A stretch of 64,000 nucleotides of DNA, taken from assembly GCA_013397695.1 (NCBI GenBank), contig VYZI01000148.1, forward strand, positions 248,001 to 312,000. Reading direction: 5' to 3'. The notes under the pieces are model-generated. The model saw nothing but the letters and a program-made list of their open reading frames with translations, was not told where the DNA came from and ran no database searches. Positions 37,336-48,725 of the stretch are shown in pieces. Position 1 is the stretch's first letter. Each line of letters starts with the position of its first letter. A program made the translations under genes and the position numbers. This stretch comes from Centropus unirufus (lineage: Eukaryota > Chordata > Aves > Cuculiformes > Centropidae).

Positions 37336-37387
37336 ATTATCTTCTAAATAATTATCCAAATAATTATCTTCTAAATAATTATCCAAA
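37336..37387 (+). repeat. Exact tandem duplication, 25 bp at 27-bp period
   Basis: 'attatcttctaaataattat' followed by 'ccaaa' occurs at 37336-37360 and again, without change, at 37363-37387. Perfect identity implies a recent slippage event or an assembly stutter. Confidence 0.95.
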
Positions 37388-39779
37388 ATTCTAGTTTGGC
37401 CTTAGTTTCATCTGTTATTGACACTGGCTATGTCTGCCCAAATAGAAAGGTAAGAAACTGACCCAGGAGTAATGGAATGGATGAAATTTCCCAATGTATC
37501 AAGTTCTACCTATCTGCTGTTACAGGCAAACAACCTGCATCTTTCATTTTATAATACAGACAAGTCCTGTTTTTACATAGATTCTGTCCTCTCTTGCTTC
37601 CATTGTTTTGAAACAAACAAAAATTTATTGCTCTGATGGTTATAAACCATCCTAGCCTTCAATCTGCATTTATTCATGGCCAATTTCCACTCATTAATTC
37701 CTGTTTAACATAAATGCCTCTCTCTCAGGTGTTCTACCTGTTTTGCATTCACAGAGAGTAACCGTGACCCCTTTCAGCTTTTGCTTTTGTAAGCCGAGCA
37801 AGCTGTCTTCTCTAAAATACTTTTCATTACTTTTCATTCATCACCTCCCCGCACCTGTTACAGTCTGAATGCCCTCTCCCTCACAAGTGCACACAATACT
37901 CCACGTACAATTTTGGCAGCCACACGCACCCATATGATCACGATTTTTTCTAAAACTGCCTCAATTGACACATCTAAGTGCTGTGCTCCGAGGAAGCTTC
38001 TCATTAGTGGCTCATAGTCCGAATATGATCAGTTAATACACTCCAAAACCCTCTATTTCCCCCATTATTCCCACCTGGCACTCCCAGGATGTTTCTGCAG
38101 GGAATGGTTTTGCTCACACAAATTCAGCCATCCAAACGTTAGTGGCCAGGCTCATCGACCTTAATGTAAGCTGTCCAAGGCAAATTAAGTAGATAAATCC
38201 TGCTCTGATTCATCTGCCCTGAGACAGCTTTAAAGTTTGATGAACAGCTCCAGGGAATCCCTGAGAGCACAGACTACGGGACAGCTTGGGCCATGGCTGT
38301 CGGAGGAGGAAGAGGAGCCGCTGAGGGAAAGGCTTTCTCTGAGATATCAAAGAAACAATAAATATTCCCTACCATGGATTTTCTCACTCAGCAATTTTAA
38401 AGAGGAAAAGGTTTATAGGCATTTCTTTATGATCTGAGCACAGGCCTTTTTTGCTAGGTTCATTTCTCAGATGGTTCCTGAGTGCAGGCGTGGGAAGGCC
38501 AGCTAGGGCTGTAGTAATGACGGGGAAATGGCCTTTGTGTACACCTCTGTGCTCTTTCTCGTTGTTCAAAATGTGCGAAGCCAGGACATGTGTGGGATAA
38601 CCCCACACTATCTACGGAAAAGCTCTTGGTGTTATCCAAAGGATCATGGTTGAAAGTTAATTGACCGTTTTCCTGCATGAAAACTCCAGGCTTAAGAGCC
38701 CAGCATTTGTTGTCTGATTCGACAAGGCAGGTGAACATGATAGGTCCAAGGCCATCCATATGTCCTGGGACTAGGAAGGAAAACCATATGAGTGCCTCTG
38801 AACAACTTCTGCTTGTTGTGGTTTGACCAGCTGGCCTTCCTCTGAGCTTTGCTCTTAGTCCCACTCCCAGACGTTGCTCTGACCACAACCTTTCTGCTCT
38901 TACCACTGCAAGTATTTGGGCACTTTGAGGCATTTTTTAGTTTGTCTGGTTTTGGACTTGTTTGGTTTGGCCTTTTTTCTTTATTATTTCAGCCCAAGGA
39001 GTGAAGGCTCACCAGCACATTGCTGATTGCCCACCGCTGTGAGCCAGCATGTAGGGGCTTCTCATGCAATACTCCAAAAGACACATCCTATTCAGGTGCA
39101 GCCACCAATCTGCTTTATCCTGTGAGGGTCAGCTCTCGCCTGACTTGGCTGGATCCCTCTTGCCCCCCTTGGCTTTAAGGCTACATTGAAATCTGTCCAG
39201 ACACCCAAGGCTATCTCTGAGATGTGGTGGGCTGCAGGACAGATGGGTATATCCTGCCTTGCCAACTGATACAAGGCTGAGAGTGGAAAGGAGGGGCACT
39301 CTTTTCTGGGCAAGAAGTGTTCAAAATTATGGGTAGAGCAGTGTGTCACCCTGCCAAAGGATTCCCACCAGGTCCTTAAAGTGACTGGATAACTGCTTTG
39401 CACAAAGCTGATGTCATGCAAAAGAAGAGACGTCTGCCAGCTACGTTCTCTCTTCCTCATGTCTGCATTCCCCTTGTGACAGAGAATTTAAGGTTGTCTG
39501 TGTGTCACAGCCCGAGACACAGACCCTGCCACTGGGTGCCCAGGAGGCTGAGAAGCCTGGTGAGGCTTGCCTGCAAGAAACATGATAATCTGTTGTCTTG
39601 CTTGAGAAAGTACTGCCTGAGTGCAGAAAGCCTCTTCCAGATACAATTATAAGCTTGATTTTAAATGACTCCCTTTTTTTTCCTCACATTTTGAAGTTCA
39701 TCTTCAGGCAGTGGCCTCATATATAACCACACGTAAGCTATATGTGTATCCTTATTTCTATTGTTTGCCAGCTTTAAAG

Positions 39780-40330
39780 GCCATTAAATATTAATAGCGC
39801 ATATTTCAATATAGAAAATTGTCAATGCTAATTGCCAAATTCTATGTTGCAATTTTCATACAGTGATGTTTAGCTGCATTACCATCAAAATGTGCTACAG
39901 ATGTGCTAGAAGAACCAATTCTTTACAGCCTTAATTAATCTTGTTTCTCCATTCTAGAGAAAGCCTTTAGAAAGTAGCTTGTCTCAATGCCTTTAAAAAA
40001 GGGGGCATTAGGTATCTTGTAGAAAAGAATACAAACTTATAAAACCGGGATAGCTCTGTATTTTTTATTCTGTCATAATCCATGCATCCACCTGGCACAT
40101 ATTACATCATAAGTGCTATAATAAGCATGTCAATGCACGCATCTATTTAATTTTGGCAAGTCCTTGATTGCAGCCTTTTGTCTGGAGGCAGTTCCTACTG
40201 CTTAAGAATTGCAGCTAGGAGTTGTGATAGACAGTAAATCTAACTGATTTTGAATTGGGAACAATAGCTGTAATGAAGATTTGCATTTTTAAAGGCATGT
40301 AATTAACACCAGTATTAGCTTCTTCCTCCA
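39780..40330. promoter_or_regulatory. Candidate conserved non-coding element (SOX/POU/homeodomain cluster)
   Basis: The right part has a SOX-type AACAATAG at 40260-40267 and a perfect POU octamer ATTTGCAT at 40279-40286, 11 bases apart. A TAATTA homeodomain core follows at 40300-40305. The rest is repeat-free and rich in short homeodomain-like cores ('attaatagcgc', 'cttaattaatc'). Close SOX and POU sites are a known enhancer arrangement. Conservation and activity are inferred, not shown. Confidence 0.35.
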
Positions 40331-42663
40331 TCTAGAAAGTCAAACCGAACGACTTTTTGCTGAACTTGTGTTGGGGTCTGTATTTCTTTTGGTTTGCTGA
40401 CAAGTATAAAGCATGTGGGCCAGCTGCTGCCCAGGTACTACTGTGAAAATTGCTCATACAAACAGTTTATCCATGAGAGACATGAAGCAGGACAAACCAG
40501 CAGATGTGCCAGGAAACAATGTATGAAACAAATAAGAGAACTTATTTTGAGGTCTGATCTGAGACATTACCCGTGGAAAACTTAAGTCTTACTCTGTTTT
40601 GTGAGGCAAAATTACGTAATGCATAAGGCAAAAATTCTCTTTCCAAAGTTTCTTTGCTTTTGTTTATTTTTAATGCATGTTTACCTAATGCACACAGTAT
40701 CAAACACAGAAATAGCTTAGGTGGCCTTTATGCTCCTCCAGCCTTTAGAAGTAGAAATTCTGTGACTTTGAACCTACCCGTATGAACACAAGACTCAATA
40801 CAGTTATTACAATTTTTAAACATCAACAAATACAAAATAGAACAATATTATGGTCCACAAAATACTAACATTTACTGTTTTGAACAACTTAAAAAACATC
40901 TATCCATCTTGTAATGCAGTTTACTTATTTCTACCATTTTTTGTTTTCCAGATATTGTTTCCTTAGCGGAACTCCCCTTCAGCTGGTTTACCAAGTTGAG
41001 TAACTGCCAGTAGGAACAGTGAACAGTTGTTAATTTGTGCTTTCTCTGGGTTAAATCCAGAAATTTCTACTTAAAGATTATTTCATTCTTCGTTGAACGT
41101 CCATGAGCTTTCTATGGCCTTTGACTTTGGAAAGCCACAAATGTAATCTACTTTATCAGATGCAGAGCAGTTTATGTGAAGAGTTCACCAAACCGTAAGT
41201 AGAGTTAAAAAGCAAGACTAAGCATGAAATTTCTAGCTGCCACTGTGGTACAGAAGATGAAGCCTCCCCTGGTCTTGTTTATGACACAGAGCCCTTGAAG
41301 TATGGAAATTTTGGTTGCCTAAATTCAAGTGCTTTACCAGTCCGTGAGCAAAAGGAAGCATTCATTCATCTTCATTGATCATTACAGGCTGGAAAAGAAA
41401 TACCTGGATGTTTTCACAAAACTATGTCTATTGGTGGAGTTCATTTAAGCCAGAAATATAGGTATCTAAGCCAGTTACAGTAAACTTTCCTCATCCTGCA
41501 TTCATATTATCCTAAACATAGGGCGATTCCTAAAGTGGGATTAAATTAGACTTCTGTGGTCTGAAGCATTAGGATCAAAGTCTTCTCTACACCATCTCCC
41601 CACAGATACAGCACCCGTTGCTGACTACAGTGACAATATCTCTTAAATGCACAGTATTAGACCAGGCAGCTGTATTAAGAGCTCCTAAGTTGAAGGATGC
41701 CAGGCAGCAATCCTCTACAGCTGGATGAACTGAGCCATTTAAAAGTGAAAATTAAAAAGTTAGGTAGAGTTTTTTCTCCTGTAGATATTTATTGGAATTA
41801 TGTCCATGGTTTCAATGGGAAAAGAATTGTATTCAGTGTTTTAATATACTACTACATTGACTTCCTGTGTGCCTTGTCTTTAAATGAAATGTTGCTGTTA
41901 GTTTTCACAGTTTGTTTATGAGAAGATACTTTCTACAACTGAAATTAATCCCTGGGGGAAGGTATAGAGCAGAATTGTTAATGTTGCTGTCACATAAATT
42001 TCTAGAGTTCCTCATTTTTTCCTAAATAAAGGCACCGTGCTATCATTATAATGCATGTACATGATTAAAAGTACAATACATGAAAAAATTATTCATTGAG
42101 TCCCTGAGAATTTAGAAATATGCCAGCATATTTTTCTCCTGCATCATAACAAAGAGGTGAAAAAAACAGCAAGCAGTAGCTCCTAACCTAAACTCTAGAA
42201 GGAGGAATTAAAAACAAACAAGCTAAAGGCAGAAAATCAGATTAGATCGGATATTAAATAACTTCTAAGGATTACAGAAAAATAAGTTGAAACTAAGACA
42301 ACACTAGTCAAACATCCTGAGGAAAACCACAAAACTGAAACAATCTGTATTTTTTTATTGTTGTTATTTCTTGCCTCTGTTTTTCCTTGCTCTTAATATT
42401 TAGAGCCATTGATTGCATTCAAATATGCCTTATCTTTTGATTATGGACACCATTCCACTTTACTTAGGCAAGACAGTGGCAGGCAAAGCTTTAAATTCCC
42501 AGAAGATGCAAAGAGGTTAAAAAAGCTGGAGCCCTTCTCATCTTCTGCCAGCAGAGGATCTGGCCTCTGGGTATTCGAGTTCAGAAGAAGAGCCAAAAAA
42601 AGTATGCTGTCAGGAAAAGTCTCCATGTGCTGCTACTTTGCCAGTCTAAACTAAACAGCAACC

Positions 42664-42680
42664 TTTTTTTTTTTTTTTTC
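42664..42680 (+). repeat. Homopolymer T17
   Basis: Seventeen T in a row, so a poly(A) on the other strand. I looked for a retrocopy whose tail this could be to the right of it and recognised none. Confidence 0.95.
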
Positions 42681-43929
42681 CGAGTATGTGTAAAGTATGT
42701 CATGTAGACACCAAAAATATTCTTTGAGGCAAGAGAATTTCTGCCCAGCTTCACAGGTACGTGGAAAACAAAGGATAATTAAATGGACAGAAGTGAGTCA
42801 TCTGCACACTGATTTTCCACAAGACTTCTTTCTTCTCTTCAGCTGGCAGAGACATTAGGGGGCAGGCCAAGAAAGTAAAATAAAAGCATATGAACAGTGG
42901 ATCTGCAGCCAAACCATTGCTGACACCACCAGTACTGCGTCAGCTGCTGGGGTTAAGGTAACAAATCAACCGTCACAGACAATCACCACCAAGACCACCA
43001 CTGTGGCTTAGTATGAAAGGGTGAAACTATTCAGTAGGGCAACTCTGCAAAAATCTTGTGTCTTTCTGCTTTAGATAGCATCACATTTATGATAACAAAG
43101 TGCAGAGTTATTTCAGACTATTTATTTCCTTTTCTTTCTTTCATGAATAGGAGTACCTGTACCTGCTGTAAAGGAAGTAGATATGTAAAGCCCCAAACTC
43201 ATGGCCAAATAGATGAAACAAACATAACTACTTTACTTCAGACCTAACCAGTGAGTCAGCAGTCAGATTCTATTTCCCCTGCTGAAGTCAGAAAACAAAT
43301 TAAGCTGACGGTGTGCCTCTAATGGTGATGACATCACTGAGAGTGGAGTTATTTTCAGCCTCCCCAGCACTAGTACAGGAGAAGCATAAAAGAGAAAGGG
43401 CAGCTTCAATATTTCTCATACCTACTCCTAATGTATTCGCTTTGTACCCACTCCCTCAAATTAGGTGTTTTGTGCAATTGTCAATCCGTGTTTAAAAGTA
43501 CATATGCATTTTTCAAAGGCTAAACTGAAAAAAACTACTTTCTTTAGGGAGCACCGATAATAAGGTTTACAGCACTTTTAGCCTTGTATTGAGTGGGAAC
43601 AAGTCCTCCAAATGCTTCAGAACTGCACCTAAATAAACCACAGAAAAGTTTAAACTGTTGGCCAAAATGTTCAAAAGTGACCTTATAAGGAGTATGTCAG
43701 TCTTCAGATGCCCAACCTCTGGGCCTCAGAGGACAGTACAGAATGTGGCTCTACATCTGCAAAAATATCTCCCTCTCAAGTGCACTCCTTACTTTTAAAG
43801 TGGAAGTGGGAAAGCTTGTGCTTTTTGACAATACAAAAGCTGCACTTTGAAGAGGTTTCTAACTTGGAAAAAACACACTTTCTGGGACACTGGCTGAGAG
43901 ACACTATTAAGGTAGATGCAAGAAGTCTC

Positions 43930-44720
43930 GAGGGAATTTGGGGAAGAGCAGGGCTTTCTATGTGAGAGGCCCGAAGCACAAAGTGACATAAAAAATGCAT
44001 GAGGCTGAGAAACGGTAGGAAAGAATATGCAGAAGGATACGGAACCATGAACAAGGATAAAATGAGAAACGTTAAATAGGCTGGGACAGAGTTCTGCTGA
44101 GCCAAGAATCCGAACCTGAGTAAGCAGAAAGAAGTGAAGGTACAGAAATGTCAAGAGAGATGGAAGCAGTCTGGCTTTGCTGGTGAGTTGATGAGATGCA
44201 AGGTGATGAGAACGTTACAGCAACGGGACTGCAACTCCTGGCAGTGGCATCAGGCACAAAATGCTGAATTGCAAATAGCTGCTCCCCAAGGAACATGATT
44301 TAATGAGAAGCTGATGACTTGATAAAGAGGATTAGAGTGGCTTCTCGTAAAGAAAGCGGGGTGTTATTAAGAAAAAGGGTTTAGGCGTGAAAAGGAGAAG
44401 AGAAGTTTTGGCTGCACAGCATGAAGCGCAGAGATAGGTGAAAATAAACTTGACGGAGCAGGGAAGAGGACATATGGAAAGTATGTACACAAGGAGGGTG
44501 AGCACCTCAGATCCGCTGATTGTATTGCAGGGAGAGCAGGTAACCTGCTTTTTCTGCCAAGTGCCAACTTGGAGCTGTATGAAACGGATGAAGAACACCT
44601 TGAAAGAAACAAAAGAACAAAGTTAAGAGAACCAGATCTGTCTTCAGAAGACAAAATGGAGAAGAAGAAATGTACAGAGGATTACAAGGACTGAGAAAAG
44701 GCAGTTAGAGCTGACTGGAA
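43930..44720. other. Purine-rich strand domain
   Basis: I counted purines on the + strand in 60-base lines: 45 at 43981, 44 at 44101, 42 at 44341 and 45 at 44641. Just outside there are 36 at 43861 and 36 at 44761. An internal dip occurs at 44221 (34). The skew lengthens pyrimidine-rich open frames on the - strand (88-119 codons), which explains their presence without invoking genes. The domain may be an unrecognised old repeat or an LTR-type internal region. Confidence 0.6.
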
Positions 44721-45465
44721 GGAAATTAGTGACAGATTTCCTGCTTGTCTCCAAGGAAAATGAAACCCAGTGTGGAATGTAACACTTTAAAGAAGAGCAT
44801 CAATGTGTCACTAATGTAAAAGGGGTTTCTGTTGACTAAAGTGGACAAATTTTGTCATACAGATGAGTGGTGCTTTAAGGAGATCATAAAGAATCTCTTT
44901 GTCCCAAGAAACTATTAAGCAAAAAAAAATATGTAGCAAATTAATAATTAAAGAATCCTTGCAACAGACCAACTCAGCACTCTCCGGAGATGGCCATCTT
45001 ATTGCAATTTACCCTGTCTCTTAACCAACATCATTAGTAGTGGTTCTAGAAAGCACAAAGGAATGAGACTCTGAAATAGTGCAGGAGCACTGTCAGCACT
45101 GATCAAAGCCCTCATCATAGCTTTTGTTCAAGTAGGGCAAGCAGCTCGTTTGTGTGCAGCAGAGAAGCATTAATTCTGGTGAAGCAGGCAAAATAACATC
45201 ACTCCTTCCTGAAAATCGTGATTTTTAAAATAGCTTCTTTGAAGCTAGACAAAGTTAGTTCAGTTTCGCTTAAAGTGAATCAGTAGAGAAGGAACATAAT
45301 CCTGGCAACTCATTAATCCTTTCTACTGTCTGTGGTGATGTAATAGCAAAGACTCTATTTACTTGTTGGACCACTCATGAGCTGAAAGTTTTATTCTTAC
45401 TGCAAACATTTAGCTGAAGCCATTGGAAATATTATCCGGTTTTAATGGATTTAATGAGACACTGA

Positions 45466-46017
45466 ATGGTTGGTAGTTTCATTAACCTTGTATCAAATTG
45501 CTCTAAAAATAGAAAATACTGGCCAATTTCTACAATTGGTGAGAATATCTCGGTGCCTCAGCACTGTTTACACATCAGCCTTTTGATTTCCTGTGATTCC
45601 CTAAATTTTGACACAAAAATTCTTTATATAGTTAACTGGCTATTAATTTCCAAGACACAACTGCTCATTATATGCTCTTTAGAACTGTTTTGCTCTTTTC
45701 CCCCTTCCCTGTTTAAAGAGCCATCTCCTATTATCAGCCCCCTTTTTCTGTTTCCTCCTACATCTCCCATTACCTTCCTTTTCACCTTCAGGAGAATGAT
45801 CACCAAGTTAAAGATCTTCCACAATCTCCCCTCCTCCACACGTACCATCTTGCCTGACGTAGCAGTAGGTCAAGTCTGTACCATTTCTTGGTTTGAGCAC
45901 GCAATCGCCCAGAACTTCTTACAGCTCAGAGAGCACGACTTTACAATTCCTGACTCACCTGTCGCATACGTACCTTTTTGCAACACCAAAGCTCCAAATA
46001 AGGGACTTATGCCTTAA
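45466..46017 (+). other. Longest gap-free open frame, probably not a gene
   Basis: The frame has 183 codons, starting at an ATG in a weak context. The product has a hydrophobic, pyrimidine-driven middle (FPPSLFKEPSPIISPLFLFP) and no domain that I recognise. There is no upstream CpG island and no obvious flanking splice structure. A rough chance estimate from stop density for 128 kb of strand gives about 0.3 such frames, so one occurrence is not surprising. Confidence 0.15.
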
Positions 46018-48604
46018 GACAGCCTTCAGCTGCTCTGCACGACCGGAAAAATGCTGCTGCCTCCTCGTCTTCCTACTCCTTTTGGCAAACATTGAGGATA
46101 TCTTTGCTCCATCAAATAGCGGGAAGTGGGTCAACACAGCAGGGGCAGAGTGCAGTACTCATGAGTGGCACAGGGTTGTTTCAGCTAACACGTTTCTCTT
46201 CGCTCCTTCCAGACAATGAGCTGGGTTCCATCACGTCCGTGCCTCCCCTTTAGTGAGCGTTGGCTCTGAGTGATGGAAATGAGCACTCATTGTGGGTCTG
46301 TGTTATTACACGGTCCTGAAATGACCGCTGGGGATCTATAACATCCATGTTCAGAGTAGATAACTGTCCTTTGACCAGTAAATGGCCCATGGGACACAAG
46401 GGAGGGTGCCAGTGTGCTTTGGAGTTGGCCAGTTCCCCAGCTCTTCCTGAGTAGTGAAGGAGCACTTCAGAGTAAGTCAGCCATCAGTAAAGTTCCTTTT
46501 TCACAGAAGTCATGTATCAGCACTACACAGGAGTGTGAATCTGCCACATACCTGAATTAGGAGGAAGGCAGGGCTCATGGCAGGAATTCCCCAGCTACAG
46601 TGGAACAGCAGGCATCATACAATCATAGAGGAAAATGGGGAAAATGCCACAAACTGCCTGTTGTACATCATGCACAACTATGATCTCTTATGATTTATAT
46701 TCAATGATGATGCCACAGGTTTCACTGGAGAAAATTTACGGACGTTTTGGCTGGACACAATGCTGGGCCCCTTCTGAAAGGCACTGCTTGGATCTTTAAA
46801 GGGGAAAAGGCGAGGCACAAATGTTAGATGCTGGCGAGTGAGTAAATCATCTCAAGAGAACACAGGGATCTTTAAAACCACTAAATGTAGCAAACTATAG
46901 TTTTAGGTCTGGTCACTTCAATAGCAGGTATTCCAGAAAAGATCAGTAGGCTGCTGGGAATGAGGATCAAGTGTCATCAAGCAGGATAAAGGACAGATCA
47001 GTCAGGAGAATCCTGTTGAGTGTAATTAAGGATCAGGAAAGAGAAAGTAAAGCTTTCTAGATTTAAAAGGGATTCTAGGTTAAAAGACACTGGTTCAAAG
47101 GAAACAAAGAGTAAAACTGTTAGAGCAGATGATATTGTGGGTAGCTTTCAAAGAGACCAGAGGACTGGGAAGGACACTAAAACTATTTAATTGGGGAAGT
47201 ACAAAATCAGGAAATTGAGGTAGTAAGGTTAGATCCCAAAAGAGCTAGATAAACTGAGCTTTGCTCATCGGTAGACTCTTTAAATCAGACCTAACTTGAC
47301 AACAATAATAGAAAGGCATGTGACCCTTGAACTCCTAGGTCTGGGGGAGGAGACAGGTAGGGTATGTATAATGCTGTGTCTTCCTCTAGGTCTGGTGTTT
47401 TATAGCAGTGACTGGTGAAGCTGACAAGTTTGTTATTTCTGTACTATTTTACCTAATGTAATCTCATTCTACCTCTATCACCTGACTTTTTTTTTTTTGT
47501 GAACAGCTACCTTGCATTGTATACAACGCAGGAGAACTTCGACCCTTGGAGACTGTGACTGATTCTGGTTCATTTGCTATTGTTCCCTTTTTGTCTCAAA
47601 ATACAAACCTAAAATTCTGATTTGCTTCTCAATGTTGCACTGTAATGGGGTCACAACTTGCATTTAGTATTCCATAGGAAGTTTCCATGTAAGATTTCAA
47701 AGCTTGGCAAAAGGTTTCTCAAACTCTGTGGTGAGCAGGATAAGCTTTGTCATTCAGAAGATAAATTTGAGCTGTCTGTGTGCACAGAAACAGTAAAATG
47801 AGAACATGTGTTGGAGACAGGTATGCAGTAATGAGACCATATTTTATTGAATTCCAGCTTTCCACTCAGGATGTAGAAACCACAGGCGCAATATTTCCTG
47901 CTAGTATAGTGACCACAGATAAAACTCAGAGCAGTTATACCATCAAGCTTAACGCTTTATGCTTTATTCTTTCAGTGCAATTTTATGTAAACATACAAAC
48001 ATCCAGAAAAGCTGGGGTTTTAAGAGGTGAGTCAGATGCCATATCTCTAATACACGTAGGATTTAAAAGTATTCCCATTGTCATTATTATCTTCTACTAA
48101 ACTTGTAGGATCAGAACTTCAAAGAAGAGCCTGCCAGAGGAAATTGTAGGAAATGTTTGCATTCCTGTACGATTCCATCATCCAAGAGCCTGTAAGAACT
48201 CTTCAGCAGATGTTGTTTGAAAGGTCAAGTTAAGTCTTAATACATGATAAACATTCTTTTTAGCTCTTCCTTTTTTAATTATTGATTGTAACTCTCTTTA
48301 ACCCAGGTTCATATAGCCAAACCTTCCGGTGTCTCCACTGACAATTCATAGCAGCTGGAAACTCCTTGCAGTACATTGTCTCTCTACCCAGCCATTGTCA
48401 GCTTTCCAAACATCAATGAATCCATCCTTCCAATATCCTTATCAAGTTTAGATGATGTTCTTTTTATTTGCAACTAAAGAATGAAGCAAGCAGTTCTAAT
48501 TAGCACTGAGACTTCCTCAGTCCTTTTTTGGCAGGATGTATTTGCATTTCTCTAGTCGAGGCCTTTTCACACTTCTGGAAATATTAAGAAACACTAAGTC
48601 TCCT

Positions 48605-48725
48605 TAGCTGAATCTCATCTATGTTAGGTGACTTACCAAATTACACAATAGTCCCCTGTGATCTGCTAGGAATTTAATTCAGGTGCCTTGAAAGTAAGAG
48701 ACTCTCCGCCTAGCTAATCAGATAA
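48605..48725 (-). mobile_element. Probable ancient MIR SINE, inverted
   Basis: The + strand keeps the order of reverse-complement MIR: 'aggtgacttaccaaattaca' (MIR: AAGTGACTTGCCCAAGGTCACA), 'atctgctaggaatttaattc' (MIR: AGCTGGGATTCGAACCC), 'aggtgcc', then 'cctagctaatca' in place of the CTAACCACTA block. No insertion end or tail is preserved. It is old, with low identity. Confidence 0.5.

Larger units (their letters stand above)
36301..48604. other. Long spacer without recognised gene
   Basis: This is AT-rich DNA. The longest frames are 157 codons (38933-38460, - strand) and 183 codons (45466-46017, + strand). Neither has a recognisable domain, signal peptide or repeat. A T17 run lies at 42664-42680. 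A purine-rich domain, a short tandem duplication and one candidate conserved element are listed separately. No CR1 or RNA gene was recognised. Confidence 0.55.

Noticed and set aside
38460..38933. 157-codon - strand open frame
   Set aside because: No domain, signal peptide or repeat. It overlaps another frame on the same strand and the length is within chance for 64 kb.
42664..42680. T17 as the poly(A) tail of an inverted processed pseudogene
   Set aside because: No retrocopy-like coding sequence or target-site duplication is recognisable to its right.
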